A stretch of 64,000 nucleotides of DNA from Leptolyngbya sp. NIES-3755 (GCA_001548435.1 AP017308.1:1993030-2057029); one strand, 5' to 3'. Positions 8,939 to 18,120 are shown, counted from the first letter of the stretch. Translations and numbers: made by a program. The notes: generated by a model from the sequence alone, not told the origin.

Positions 8939-9823
8939 ATGAAAGCGCCCTCAATTTCAGAATCCGCCACTCCAATTTCCCCGTGTTGGTTACAGCCCGT
9001 TTTGATGCTGGCTCCAGCGGGACTCTGGTTATTATTGCTGCTGATTGTTCCGACGCTGATCATTTTCCAACTCAGCCTCGTTCCCAACATCAGACCCGGC
9101 GATATCGTCAATCCATCCGGACTCGATAACTATTGGCGAATTTTTCAGCCTGAAAGTTTTCCGGTGATTCTACGATCGCTCTTTTTCGCAGGCGGATCGA
9201 TGCTTTCATGTTTGCTTCTAGGATTTCCGGTTGCGTACTGGATCGCATTATCTTCTCCAAAACGCTGGCGTAATTTATTGCTCATCGGATTTACGTTGCC
9301 GCTTTGGACTTCGACATTATTGCGATCGTATGCCTGGATTAGTATTTTACGCAGAACGGGCGTTCTCAATAGTATTCTTACTAGCGTTGGTTTACCTGCA
9401 CTCGATTTATTAAATCAGCCGATCGCAGTCTTAATCGGAATGACGTACAGCCTATTGCCTTATATGGTTCTAATTCTGTATGCGTCCTTGGAAAAGCTCG
9501 ATCGACAATTGCTCGAAGCCGCCGCAGATTTAGGAGCCACACCGAGCCAAGCGTTTTGGAAAGTCACAGTTCCTCAATGCTTACCAGGAATCACGGCAGG
9601 CTGTTTATTAGTGTTCATCACCGGATTAGGGGACTTTATTAACCCAGAATTGCTCGGTGGAACTTCGAGCCGAACCGCAGCCCGATTAGTCTACGATCAA
9701 TTTCTTGGTGCAACACAGAATTGGGGATACGGTTCTGCGCTGAGTATGATTTTGATTTTTGTCGTTAGTCTTGCGATCGCGCTTCTCATCAAATACGGAG
9801 ATAAAAATGCAAAGTCAATCTAA
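8939..9823 (+). CDS. ABC transporter permease, PotB-like (polyamine/Fe-type importer)
   Basis: The 294-residue protein has about six membrane segments, beginning with LMLAPAGLWLLLLLIVPTL. The cytoplasmic EAA loop reads EAAADLGATPSQAFWKVTVPQ, cut here at the conserved Gly and typical of the PotB/PotC permease family of spermidine/putrescine-type importers. It overlaps the next permease gene by 17 bases, so the two form a heterodimer. Neither the ATP-binding subunit nor the binding protein is present next to the pair. Polyamine import is the usual family role, but other small organic cations are possible. Confidence 0.88.
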   Translation: MKAPSISESATPISPCWLQPVLMLAPAGLWLLLLLIVPTLIIFQLSLVPNIRPGDIVNPSGLDNYWRIFQPESFPVILRSLFFAGGSMLSCLLLGFPVAYWIALSSPKRWRNLLLIGFTLPLWTSTLLRSYAWISILRRTGVLNSILTSVGLPALDLLNQPIAVLIGMTYSLLPYMVLILYASLEKLDRQLLEAAADLGATPSQAFWKVTVPQCLPGITAGCLLVFITGLGDFINPELLGGTSSRTAARLVYDQFLGATQNWGYGSALSMILIFVVSLAIALLIKYGDKNAKSI

Positions 9824-10601
9824 ACTGAATACCTCAGCGTTTTTCACGGTGCTGATGTTTGGCTTTATGTATTTGCCGATCGCAGTTCTCACGTTTTACA
9901 GTTTCAACGAAGCTCCAAATAGCGCTCAGTGGAAAGGATTTACGTTTTCTTGGTACGTCAGATTTTTCCAAGATAGTCGAATTTTATCCGCACTTTGGGA
10001 TAGCTTACTCGTTGCCAGTTTAGCGACCGGAATTGCTGCGGTGATTGGAACCCTGATGGCGATCGGGCTTGCGAGATATCAATTCTTTGGTAAGAAACTC
10101 TTCCAAGGTGCGGCGTACTTGCCGTTGATCATTCCAGATATTGCGATCGCGGTTGCAACACTCGTATTTCTCGCAGTGATCGCCGTTCCATTGAGTTTAG
10201 GGACGATCGTTGCGGCTCACGTTGTATTTTGTTTAGCGTATGTGGCTCTAGTCGTTTCTACGAGATTAACGAATCTTGATCCGCATTTAGAAGAAGCCGC
10301 TTTAGATTTAGGCGCAACACCGTTTCAATCGTTGACGTTAGTATTGCTGCCACAGTTAACACCTGCGATCGTTTCAGGATGTCTTTTAGCATTCATTCTC
10401 AGTATGGATGATTTCTTGATTTCCAGTTTCACAGCAGGCGGCGGAATCACCACTTTACCGATGGAAATCTTTAGCCGCATTCGTACCAGCGTTCGACCGG
10501 ATATGAATGCGCTTAGCGTTGTATTAATGATTGCTTCCGCTGGTGTGGCTCTCGTTGCCGAAGTGATTCGCTATCGAGGCGAAAAGCGACGATTCCAGTA
10601 G
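9807..10601 (+). CDS. ABC transporter permease, PotC-like
   Basis: The protein has 264 residues and about six membrane segments, starting after MQSQSKLNTSAFF. The EAA loop reads EAALDLGATPFQSLTLVLLPQ, here trimmed at both ends by position. The open frame begins at 9759, but ATG 9807 is preferred: GGAG lies 6 bases upstream and the homologous region starts here. It overlaps the upstream permease by 17 bases (9807-9823), indicating coupled translation. It would pair with that PotB-like subunit in an importer whose ATPase and periplasmic protein are encoded elsewhere or outside the window. Confidence 0.88.
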   Translation: MQSQSKLNTSAFFTVLMFGFMYLPIAVLTFYSFNEAPNSAQWKGFTFSWYVRFFQDSRILSALWDSLLVASLATGIAAVIGTLMAIGLARYQFFGKKLFQGAAYLPLIIPDIAIAVATLVFLAVIAVPLSLGTIVAAHVVFCLAYVALVVSTRLTNLDPHLEEAALDLGATPFQSLTLVLLPQLTPAIVSGCLLAFILSMDDFLISSFTAGGGITTLPMEIFSRIRTSVRPDMNALSVVLMIASAGVALVAEVIRYRGEKRRFQ

Positions 10602-10622
10602 CGATCGCAGTTTGAATCTACT

Positions 10623-11018
10623 TTAAAGCAATCCCTCTAACTGGCGACGAATTCGATCGAGATCCCGATTCGACATTTCCGATTCGTCCTCCGGTTTCTC
10701 CTCCGGATTCCAGTCAGTCTCTTCAATATTTCTTTCAGGTGGAGCCAGCAACAACCGCTCAAAATCGCTCTGGGGCATAAAATTCTCTGGAATCAGATAT
10801 GCCTCGTAACCCGCATCCTGGCAGAACTCTTCAATTTCTTCCTGCTCAATCTTTTCCACACTCGGAACCGCAAAATCTTGAGCCTCTAACATTAGCGCGT
10901 ATCGAGTCGCATCGTCTTCCTGAGCAAACATCAACACGAGATTCTGATCGCCCACACTAATCGTATGGATACCTGGATTATCAGTGTCGGCGTTGAAAAG
11001 TAAGACGAATACTTGCAT
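10623..11018 (-). CDS. DUF3110 protein
   Basis: The protein has 131 residues. The N-terminal 90 residues, with MQVFVLLFNAD and then GIHTI, fit the cyanobacterial DUF3110 family of unknown function. The C-terminal third is strongly acidic (Glu/Asp-rich, about 95-120) and ends in a short helix. No signal peptide or membrane span is seen. The gene converges on the PotC-like gene with a 21-base gap. DUF3110 proteins are typical of oxygenic phototrophs, which helps identify the host. Confidence 0.85.
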   Translation of the reverse strand: MQVFVLLFNADTDNPGIHTISVGDQNLVLMFAQEDDATRYALMLEAQDFAVPSVEKIEQEEIEEFCQDAGYEAYLIPENFMPQSDFERLLLAPPERNIEETDWNPEEKPEDESEMSNRDLDRIRRQLEGLL

Positions 11019-11089
11019 AGATCTAGAGAAATCGATGGGCTAGATCTCAGGTTACTTCAATTAGGTTCGATTGCTGCTTTTCTGTTAAT

Positions 11090-11554
11090 TTATTGTTTTT
11101 TTGGAAGTTGCTGATTCATTTGTTCGATCGCTTCGTAAAGCCGCGATTGATACGAAGAAAAACTGCGATCGCGATCAATATGATTTAACGCTTGTCTAAA
11201 ACTCGATCGTGCCGTTTCGTAGTCTTTTTTCTCTGCCGCCGCACATCCCGTTCTAATGTCGTTTCTAATGTTGAATTTATCGTCGGATGAGCCTGAATCG
11301 ATGCCAACCGTGAGACACATTCTGGGAACCACAGGCTGATTTATGCGATCGATGCCTGCCCAGATTAAGGCAATTGAAAGCGCGATCGCAATCACTCCAA
11401 GCCCCATTTGCGCCACTTCCCAGACCAGTGTACGCTCCGAAACTTGTCCCTGCATTTGATTCGTCAATTTCTGCAATTCCCACCAAGCGTCTCTTGCAAA
11501 GATGAGAGAGCAGGCGAAAATCAGTAACAAAAGACCGAGCAAGAGCAATATCAT
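11090..11554 (-). CDS. Small membrane protein, function unknown
   Basis: The protein has 154 residues. A leucine-rich N-terminal segment (MILLLLGLLLLIFACSLIF) and a second hydrophobic segment around 50-68 are likely membrane spans. The remaining 80 residues are polar; they include two cysteines and a helical region with ARSSFRQALNHIDRD and probably lie outside the membrane. That helical region resembles a single TPR-like unit, but I would not call the family. The gene is in the same direction as the allantoinase gene 33 bases upstream of it. Confidence 0.65.
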   Translation of the reverse strand: MILLLLGLLLLIFACSLIFARDAWWELQKLTNQMQGQVSERTLVWEVAQMGLGVIAIALSIALIWAGIDRINQPVVPRMCLTVGIDSGSSDDKFNIRNDIRTGCAAAEKKDYETARSSFRQALNHIDRDRSFSSYQSRLYEAIEQMNQQLPKKQ

Positions 11555-11587
11555 AAGCCGGACATTAGGGATGCTCCCATTTTGGCA

Positions 11588-12496
11588 TTAGGTTTCTGGC
11601 TTGTGATGTTCGTGCCAGTGACGGGCGATATCAATCCGACGACAGAGCCAAACGCGATCGTGCCCCTGAATGTAATCCAAAAATCGCGCCAGTGCTGCTG
11701 CTCTTCCGGGTCTTCCGACTAATCGACAATGTAAGCCCACGCTCATCATTTTTGGAGCCGTTTCACCTTCTTCGTACAAGACATCAAACGCATCTTGTAA
11801 ATAAGCAAAAAATTGATCGCCTGAATTAAATCCTTGGCTTGTAGAGAACCGCATATCGTTATTATCCAGCGTATACGGAATCACCAAATGCGGTTTGCCA
11901 TTGCCTTTCACCCAATACGGGAGATCATCAGCATAGCTATCCGAATCGTAGAGAAATCCTCCTTCTTCGATTACGAGCTTCTGAGTATGGGGACTGTTCC
12001 GCCCGGTGTACCAACCCAAGGGACGACTTCCAGTGACGCGGGTATGAATGTCGATCGCTCTTTTCAAATGTTCCCGCTCGGCTTCCTCGGAAAAATCCTT
12101 GTAGTCGATCCAGCGGTATCCATGACTGGCAATTTCCCAATCCGCTGCTTTCATCGCTGCTACGACATCGGGATTTCGTTCTAGCGCCATCGCCACCCCA
12201 TAAATCGTCACGGGAATTCCACGAGACGTAAACATCCGATGTAAGCGCCAAAATCCTGCTCGACTCCCGTATTCGTAGCAAGATTCCATATTCATGTGGC
12301 GCAATCCGACAAACGGCGCGGCTCCAGGAATTTCTGATAAAAAAGCCTCCGAAGCGGGATCACCATGCAAAATACAGTTTTCGCCACCTTCTTCGTAGTT
12401 GATGACAAACTGAACCGCGATTTTAGCTTGATCTTTCCATTGCGGGTGAGGCGGGTTTTGTCCGTAACCCACCATATCTCTGGGATATGCAGACAT
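11588..12496 (-). CDS. puuE: Allantoinase PuuE, polysaccharide-deacetylase fold
   Basis: The protein has 302 residues. It begins YPRDMVGYGQNPPHPQW, the signature start of PuuE-type allantoinases. The NodB-like fold is marked by NYEEGGE near 34-40, the SHGYRW metal-site motif (about 144-149), and GWYTGRNSPHT. This cofactor-independent family hydrolyses allantoin to allantoate in purine catabolism. No other ureide genes are adjacent, so it may recycle purine nitrogen alone, or it may act as a related deacetylase. The small gene upstream ends 12 bases before this start. Confidence 0.88.
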   Translation of the reverse strand: MSAYPRDMVGYGQNPPHPQWKDQAKIAVQFVINYEEGGENCILHGDPASEAFLSEIPGAAPFVGLRHMNMESCYEYGSRAGFWRLHRMFTSRGIPVTIYGVAMALERNPDVVAAMKAADWEIASHGYRWIDYKDFSEEAEREHLKRAIDIHTRVTGSRPLGWYTGRNSPHTQKLVIEEGGFLYDSDSYADDLPYWVKGNGKPHLVIPYTLDNNDMRFSTSQGFNSGDQFFAYLQDAFDVLYEEGETAPKMMSVGLHCRLVGRPGRAAALARFLDYIQGHDRVWLCRRIDIARHWHEHHKPET

Positions 12497-12508
12497 CAGC
12501 GTGACCGT

Positions 12509-12916
12509 TTAGAGTTGCTGATTGAGAAATATAACAAGATCTCGAACCGTATGCAGCATACTGATGTCTAATCGATCGCGAATTTCGACTCCAAAGCGAT
12601 CGTGAAAGTCTTCACACAAGTCCCATTCCCAATCGAACCAACAGACCAAGGGAAGCTGCAAATCTTCGGTCAATCGATCCATCGGGGTCACTTTAGCAAA
12701 CGGCAATCCTGAATAAGATTCCATTTGCTGATACACAAAAGTTGAGAGATCTTGAGAAACGGACATCGGTTGCCAAAACGAACGATACCAATCATCAGGG
12801 CTACGTTCGGGACGCGATCGCCAACCTTGATGAATGCGATGCCGCACACCCAGGTCAGGACTGAGATCGGCGTATGTTCTAATATTCAGCACTGCGTTAT
12901 TGAGTTCGCGCCACAT
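12509..12916 (-). CDS. Small hypothetical protein upstream of allantoinase
   Basis: The protein has about 135 residues from ATG 12916, which has AAGGGAG immediately upstream; the open frame extends to GTG 12961. The C-terminal half (DRLTEDLQLP..., then FHDRFGVEIRDRLDI) resembles acyl-carrier-like DUF1493 helical domains, but a serine attachment motif is not evident. The N-terminal half is rich in Trp, Arg and Pro. It has no signal peptide. It probably shares a transcript with puuE. I do not assign a function. Confidence 0.6.
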   Translation of the reverse strand: MWRELNNAVLNIRTYADLSPDLGVRHRIHQGWRSRPERSPDDWYRSFWQPMSVSQDLSTFVYQQMESYSGLPFAKVTPMDRLTEDLQLPLVCWFDWEWDLCEDFHDRFGVEIRDRLDISMLHTVRDLVIFLNQQL

Positions 12917-12996
12917 GCTCCCTTCTGTCCGGTTGCGATCGATTGATCTCAGTATTCCCACTCAGAAGGCGAGCCCCACAGAGAATTGCAAAAGTC

Positions 12997-13020
12997 CCCC
13001 AAATTTCTGAAATTCAGGGG
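12997..13020 (-). terminator. Probable hairpin terminator after the WecA/WbpL-like gene
   Basis: The inverted repeat CCCC-A-AATTT-CTG-AAATT-CA-GGGG lies just downstream of the minus-strand gene ending at 13031. On the minus strand the hairpin is followed by ACTTTTGC, a weak T-run. The stem is short, with a mismatch next to the G/C part, so this is a moderate call. Confidence 0.45.
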
Positions 13021-13030
13021 CACAACCGAA

Positions 13031-14071
13031 TTAACCGGCTCGCAATCCTGTAATCAAGTTACGAACAGAAGCATAAATCTTCGTTCGCATTTTCATCCCT
13101 TGTTGATGACTGAGATAGCGTTCTCCAAGCGCGATCGCACACATGACTTCGACAACACTTAAAACCGCGCCTGTCGCCTCAAAAAAGTGCAAATTCAACG
13201 CAATTCCAATCGTCGCAAGAATATAAGCCGTTGCCACTTGTGCATGACTCCATCCAGACTGTTGCAGGCGTTGATAAAGATGCGTCCGATGTGGCTTAAA
13301 GATATTCTCTTTGCGAATCAGACGACGAACTAACGTGTAAATCGCATCGGCAATCAACGGTAAAGTAATCGCTAACGATGACCAGGCTTGGATGGTGTTT
13401 TCCTGATGTAAAAGCGCGATCGCAATCGTCGCTCCTAAAACGGTACTACCCACATCGCCCATAAAAATCTTTGCAGGCGACCAGTTCCACCACAGAAATC
13501 CAAGCAGCGCAACCACTAATAGTAAAAGAATTGGCTGATTGATCTCGATCGCTAAGTAAGTCAGTTGTACCGCAGACACGCCAGCGACTAAGCCATCGAG
13601 TCCATCCATGAAATTGTAGAAATTGATCAGTGCGGTCATGCCGATCGCAGTTAACCCGATCGCGATCGCAATTCCTACCATTCCAAACTGACTCAGCCAG
13701 GGTTGAGGAAACGCGCCATAAATCGCGATCGCAATTCCTGCTGCACTCAGTTGCACGAGATAGCGAATCCGAGCCGGAACATCGCCGCGATCGTCAAAGA
13801 TGCCAACAATGACCAACGGAATCAACGCAGTCCAGATCGAGAGAACATCACGAGAGCCGACAGATTGCCAATCTAAGAGCGCAAATCCAACACTGGTGAG
13901 CGCAAAAGCCACCACAAAACCCAGACCTCCACCTCGCGGAGTCGGTTGCGTATGAGAACTACGATCGTTGGGAATGTCCAATAGGAAGCGGCTGAGGTAC
14001 TGCTTGATTGAGGCAACCAGCAGAAAACTCAGAGAACCACTCGCCAGTAAAAAACTGAGGGAGATATTCAT
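13031..14071 (-). CDS. WecA/WbpL-type polyprenyl-phosphate sugar-1-phosphate transferase
   Basis: The 346-residue polytopic protein (about 10 spans) belongs to the MraY/WecA/WbpL family. Visible active-site motifs are PTPRGGG (44-50), Asp93-Asp94 in IFDDRGD, NFMDGLDG (153-160), MGDVGS (204-209) and HRTHLYQRL (261-269). The family transfers an amino-sugar phosphate such as GlcNAc-1-P, or a QuiNAc/FucNAc-type sugar, from UDP to undecaprenyl phosphate on the cytoplasmic face, starting glycan synthesis. The epimerase gene next to it commonly accompanies WbpL-type enzymes and may make its donor. It closes the glycan locus at this end. Confidence 0.92.
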   Translation of the reverse strand: MNISLSFLLASGSLSFLLVASIKQYLSRFLLDIPNDRSSHTQPTPRGGGLGFVVAFALTSVGFALLDWQSVGSRDVLSIWTALIPLVIVGIFDDRGDVPARIRYLVQLSAAGIAIAIYGAFPQPWLSQFGMVGIAIAIGLTAIGMTALINFYNFMDGLDGLVAGVSAVQLTYLAIEINQPILLLLVVALLGFLWWNWSPAKIFMGDVGSTVLGATIAIALLHQENTIQAWSSLAITLPLIADAIYTLVRRLIRKENIFKPHRTHLYQRLQQSGWSHAQVATAYILATIGIALNLHFFEATGAVLSVVEVMCAIALGERYLSHQQGMKMRTKIYASVRNLITGLRAG

Positions 14072-14143
14072 AGGTGAAAGAAACCGAAACCTATCTCTAG
14101 CCGTTGAGAGCAGAACCTCCAGAAGTACCGTTACTCCAACAAG

Positions 14144-15079
14144 TCAATGAGCGTCTTGAAACCATTTCGCAGTGCGATCCAGACCTTGAGCGGAGGTAAA
14201 CGGGGGATGCCAATTGAGTGTTTGGCGAATCTTAGAACTATCAATCGTCAATGAACCGAATAGCCGATCGAGAGTTGCCGTTTTACCAAAGATCCGGGCG
14301 AGTATAGTCAGTAATACGGGAGAAATTGGCAGTAACCGGACAGGTTTGTTCAGAGATTTTGCGATATTTTTCACGAGTTCGGCAGTGGAAAGATCCGCGT
14401 TATCACTGATGAGAAAAGTCTGTCCAGCCGCATTCGGATGAGTGGCGCATTGTGCGATCGCATCGACTAAGTTACCGACATACACTAAGCTACGTCGATT
14501 GTTCACGGCTCCTAGTGGTAGCGGAATCCCTTGATTCACGAGCTTCATTAAGTTGAGAAAGTTCGCCCGCACTTCTGCACCGTAAACCAGTGGCGGACGT
14601 AGAATCACAACTTCTAAACCTTTAATTTCTTTTAATGCACATTCCGCTTCCCATTTACTGATGCCGTAAGGATCATTCGGTTTGGGTTCACTTTGCTCGG
14701 TGTAGGGTGTGGCTTGTCCATCGCCATTCACTTTAATTGAACTGAGATAGACAAAGCGTTTTACGCCTGCGGACTGAGCCGCGATCGCTAAATTCTCAGT
14801 TGTCTCAGTGTTGATCGATCGAAATTCACTCAGCGGATCAGCACTCGTATCTTTCATTTGATGGACTCGTGCGGCTAAGTGAATCACCACATCAATTTCA
14901 GACAAGATTGGATGATCGTAGAGATCCGCAAGAGACGAAACTAAAATCGGTTTGGTCGAACCGGGTAACACCGCATCAGAACGACGAACGACTCCATAAA
15001 CCGTATGTTCTGATGGTTCTAAAAGCTTGCAGAGTGCCGAACCTACGAAACCAGTTGCACCAGTAATGAGATAGTTCAT
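14144..15079 (-). CDS. NAD-dependent sugar epimerase/dehydratase (extended SDR)
   Basis: The protein has 311 residues. The Rossmann motif GATGFVG occupies 7-13, the catalytic serine region is YLSSIKVNG (111-119), and Tyr138-Lys142 form YGISK, the YxxxK pair. This architecture converts a nucleotide sugar, for example by 4-reduction or 4-epimerisation in WbpV/WbpK-like enzymes. ATG 15079 is chosen over the open frame at 15166 because the Rossmann fold starts here and the ATGA overlap with the upstream gene is preserved. It is encoded beside the lipid-sugar initiator at 13031-14071 and probably supplies it. The substrate is inferred, not shown. Confidence 0.88.
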   Translation of the reverse strand: MNYLITGATGFVGSALCKLLEPSEHTVYGVVRRSDAVLPGSTKPILVSSLADLYDHPILSEIDVVIHLAARVHQMKDTSADPLSEFRSINTETTENLAIAAQSAGVKRFVYLSSIKVNGDGQATPYTEQSEPKPNDPYGISKWEAECALKEIKGLEVVILRPPLVYGAEVRANFLNLMKLVNQGIPLPLGAVNNRRSLVYVGNLVDAIAQCATHPNAAGQTFLISDNADLSTAELVKNIAKSLNKPVRLLPISPVLLTILARIFGKTATLDRLFGSLTIDSSKIRQTLNWHPPFTSAQGLDRTAKWFQDAH

Positions 15080-15831
15080 GCAGGGCGCGCCACGAGTTGA
15101 AACACTTTGACAAAATACTTCGATAGCACCTTCGTCATGTTCGTTTGAATGCCGTTTTCCAAGCATCCTCGAACAATCTCACGATTGAGAATCCAATTGC
15201 TCGATAGATTAGCAGTACTCGCGCCACCCGTCCGCATCTTGACGAGTACTTGTGGAATGTAGTGATAACTGAGCTTGTGGATTGCTAAGAAGCGGATTAA
15301 TAGCTCGTAGTCTGCTGCAATCTTGTAATCGGTTTTGAAGTAGCCGTACTGCTCAAATGCCGATCGCTTCACCACAAAAGTCGGATGAGCAGGCATCCAG
15401 CCATACGCGAACTTTCCAGGATGAAAACTAGCTGAACTGTAATAACGCACAATTTTCTCTGGATCATCATGCTTCACATACACCAAGTCCGCAAACACTG
15501 AATCGACTTGATGTTGCTCAAACTGTTCCACGATCGTTGAGACCACCTGCGAATCAATGTAGAAATCGTCGGCATTCAAAATTGCAATTACATCCCCTGT
15601 AGCAAGCTTGATCCCTTTATTCATGCCGTCATACATGCCGCGATCGGGTTCTGAAACAAACCGGGCAATTCGATCTCCATACGATCGAACTATCTCAGCC
15701 GTATGATCTTTCGATGCGCCATCAATGATGATATGTTCAATGCTCGGATAGTCCTGCGAGAGCACAGATTCGATCGTATCTCGAATGGTTGCGCCTGCAT
15801 TGTAGGTCACAGTAATGATAGAAACTTTCAT
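15076..15831 (-). CDS. Glycosyltransferase family 2 (WcaA/WcaE-like)
   Basis: The protein has 251 residues with a GT-A domain from the first residue: KVSIITVTYNAG, IIIDGASKD, and the metal-binding LNADD around 96-100 (AILNADDFY). The single domain with no large membrane segment suggests a soluble or peripheral enzyme adding one sugar. Both ends overlap neighbours by 4 bases (ATGA at 15076-15079 and 15828-15831), so acetyltransferase, transferase and epimerase are translated in sequence. Donor and linkage are unknown. Confidence 0.9.
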   Translation of the reverse strand: MKVSIITVTYNAGATIRDTIESVLSQDYPSIEHIIIDGASKDHTAEIVRSYGDRIARFVSEPDRGMYDGMNKGIKLATGDVIAILNADDFYIDSQVVSTIVEQFEQHQVDSVFADLVYVKHDDPEKIVRYYSSASFHPGKFAYGWMPAHPTFVVKRSAFEQYGYFKTDYKIAADYELLIRFLAIHKLSYHYIPQVLVKMRTGGASTANLSSNWILNREIVRGCLENGIQTNMTKVLSKYFVKVFQLVARPA

Positions 15832-16400
15832 GCGTTTAACAGTTCAGTAGATTTGATCACGCGAGGTTTAACCGCAACAGCAGGATTGCCAGCATAGATT
15901 GTCCAAGGAGCTAGATCTCGAACGGCAACACTTCCTAAGCTCAAAACGGCTCCTTCTCCGATTTCAACACCAGGAGCAACAGTCGATCGAGCCGCTAACC
16001 AACTTCCCGATCGCACCGTAATCGGAGCCACCCGCAAATCAAAGGTCGGCTCTGTCCAATCATGATTTCCGGTGCAGAAATAGACCGATTGCGACACACA
16101 GATATGGTCTTCGAGCACGATCGAAGCTAAGTTATCAATCCAGACATCTTCCCCAATCCAACAATAGTCACCGATCGTTAACCGCCAGGGGAACTTTACT
16201 CGTACACCAGGTTTGAGGTTGACACCTTGTCCGATCGAAGCTCCAAACAGTCGCAGCATCCAGACTTTGAGACTGGAGATCGGCAGAAAATGACTTTTAA
16301 CGATCGGGCTACCGATGAAAAACCAGAGCAATTGCTTCCAAATCGGTGCGCCGGGAGAGTAGTCTTTAATCGTGTATTGGTCGAGATGAATGAATGCCAC
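15828..16400 (-). CDS. WcaF-like sugar O-acetyltransferase (left-handed beta helix)
   Basis: The protein has 190 residues. After an N-terminal helical part, hexapeptide repeats (about 70-175) such as TIGDYCWIGEDVWID and IVLEDHICVS form a left-handed beta helix. The catalytic-type His lies in CTGNHDW, as in WcaF/CysE-type acetyl-CoA-dependent enzymes. It starts with GTG 16400; no better in-frame ATG is near. It overlaps the GT2 gene by 4 bases. It probably acetylates a sugar of the glycan made by this block, in the cytoplasm. Confidence 0.9.
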   Translation of the reverse strand: MAFIHLDQYTIKDYSPGAPIWKQLLWFFIGSPIVKSHFLPISSLKVWMLRLFGASIGQGVNLKPGVRVKFPWRLTIGDYCWIGEDVWIDNLASIVLEDHICVSQSVYFCTGNHDWTEPTFDLRVAPITVRSGSWLAARSTVAPGVEIGEGAVLSLGSVAVRDLAPWTIYAGNPAVAVKPRVIKSTELLNA

Positions 16401-16418
16401 AATGATTAGAAGTAAAAA

Positions 16419-17471
16419 TTACAAACGACGATTGTTTGGGTTCCAAGTACAACAGCGATCGCCATAAGCAGTGCGGTACAGCTTTCGCACGACTTCATGA
16501 TATTCATCCGGATACCAGACATTAATCATCAACAAATCCCCAGCTTGCACCTTTGGCAATAAATAATCATAGAGAGACTGTTGGTAGAGTTTTTCAAATT
16601 GCTTTGGATTGCGAATCAGAATCGCTTTAAATCCAGAAGGATGTTGTTTGCGGTGTTCGGTGTTCAAATCATATTTCCAGCGATCGACGCGTTCTAAGGG
16701 AGCAGAAAACCCTAAATAAGCAGGATTTTTACCTGTATGCTCTGGAATCAGCAGCGTATCTGGAAACTTCTGCTGAAGTTTTTCAATAACACTCAGCGCT
16801 TTTTCATTATTCGAGTCAATGTAGAATAACGTTGCTCCCCAACGCTTTCTCGCATAAGCAATCTTTTTGCTGATTCCTTCGATCGCTTCTTCATCCGTTC
16901 TATACGACCAATATCGAGCTAGATTTTTATCTTTCTCCCACCAGCGACGCGGCAAAGGTGTTGGATAAGGAAACATAAATTGCGCTCGAATCGTTACACC
17001 CACCCGAAATCCTGCTTTTTTGAAAGTCTGAAAAAATTCATCCGCAATTTCCTCCATTTCAGGAGCGCGTTCTCCCACTAGCCTTGGATCGCCGACCCAG
17101 GTGTATTCTCCACTCTCTGCTTCACCCCCTTCTATGTCAAACACAAGCACCCCTTGGGCATCGATTTGCTTCAGGTGAGTAATCGAAAAATTAGCCAGTG
17201 CGATCATGCGTTTTCGGAACTCTTCTTTGCCTGCTGCGGTGGATAGATCGAGATCTCTTGCATTGAGCCATTTTCTGGGGTTGTTTGGTGTGTAGGCAGT
17301 CCCATTGCTTAAAAACATCGTTCCAATCGGTCGTCGATCGATCCAGGTGAAGGATTTTGCTGCAACTTGTGCAGACGCTTGAGAATGCGAGGCAGCAGAA
17401 TTAGAAGGCTGAGTGCAAGCACTTAAAATGCACAATGGGAGTAATAACCCCAACAATCTCAGGATTCGCAT
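16419..17471 (-). CDS. Lipoprotein with possible glycoside-hydrolase-like fold
   Basis: The protein has 350 residues. The N-terminal signal ends in the lipobox LSAC (Cys about 19), so it is a predicted lipoprotein on the periplasmic side. After a Ser/Ala-rich linker the mature part contains VLVFDIEGGE, GFRVGVTIRAQ and LFYIDSNNE, a spacing that resembles strands of a TIM-barrel glycosidase with acidic residues at strand ends. I cannot name a family. Its place within the glycan locus suggests trimming or modification of an exported polysaccharide. Two cysteines near the C-terminus (DRCC) may form a disulfide. Confidence 0.7.
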   Translation of the reverse strand: MRILRLLGLLLPLCILSACTQPSNSAASHSQASAQVAAKSFTWIDRRPIGTMFLSNGTAYTPNNPRKWLNARDLDLSTAAGKEEFRKRMIALANFSITHLKQIDAQGVLVFDIEGGEAESGEYTWVGDPRLVGERAPEMEEIADEFFQTFKKAGFRVGVTIRAQFMFPYPTPLPRRWWEKDKNLARYWSYRTDEEAIEGISKKIAYARKRWGATLFYIDSNNEKALSVIEKLQQKFPDTLLIPEHTGKNPAYLGFSAPLERVDRWKYDLNTEHRKQHPSGFKAILIRNPKQFEKLYQQSLYDYLLPKVQAGDLLMINVWYPDEYHEVVRKLYRTAYGDRCCTWNPNNRRL

Positions 17472-17525
17472 ACATCTTTTCTCGCTAGAAACGTCTTGTC
17501 TCTTGTCATTCTGATAGCGTTCTTA

Positions 17526-18074
17526 TTACCGTTTCAGAACTGCACCAGTCCGCCCAGTACCTAACCAGAGGATTGCGCGTCCTACATCTCGTAAGGTACG
17601 AAGTTTCGGTTCCGGTGGATAGAAGGGATTGTAAGCAGCAACTGGAGTGTAGGTAACGCCCTGACTGCCAAACACAATGTTGGCGATCGCGGTGGATCGA
17701 GCCAGATGAAAATCTGAAGTGACGACATAAACATGATGAATGTCACGCTGCTTCAGGAACTCGATCGCCGTTGTGAAGTTTGTAACGGTGTCGGTGGCGC
17801 GATTGTCGAAATGCAGTCGTGATTTAGCAATACCTGCTTCATCAAAAATTTGAGCTGCCTCTGAGGTTCCAGAAGAAATCAATATCTCTAGATTTGGATG
17901 GTTTTGGGCAAGCTGAGCGGCTTTCCGTTCTCGATCAGGTGTGCCTCCTACAACTAGAATCAGCTTTGGATTCGGAAAAGAGTGTTTTGCGATCGCAAGT
18001 CTGACTGGAATATAGCTGCCGATACCGCACAAACAAAGGACAATGGCAATCGCGACCCGACGAGAGCACTTCAA
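17526..18074 (-). CDS. YdcF-family (DUF218) protein, copy 1
   Basis: The protein has 182 residues. A hydrophobic N-terminus (about 8-28) anchors or exports it. The DUF218 motifs are LVVGGTPDRE, RATDTVTNF and VTSDFHLARS. TTG 18074 is the likely start, with GGAG 9 bases upstream. YdcF/SanA-like proteins bind nucleotides or S-adenosylmethionine and are linked to envelope integrity and polysaccharide genes, but their reaction is unsettled. It is clearly paralogous to the next gene upstream (18121-18678), with the same motifs in the same order. Confidence 0.85.
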   Translation of the reverse strand: MKCSRRVAIAIVLCLCGIGSYIPVRLAIAKHSFPNPKLILVVGGTPDRERKAAQLAQNHPNLEILISSGTSEAAQIFDEAGIAKSRLHFDNRATDTVTNFTTAIEFLKQRDIHHVYVVTSDFHLARSTAIANIVFGSQGVTYTPVAAYNPFYPPEPKLRTLRDVGRAILWLGTGRTGAVLKR

Positions 18075-18120
18075 CCTAATCTCTCCAGTAATTTAAGGCG
18101 GTCATTCAAGGCAACGATAG

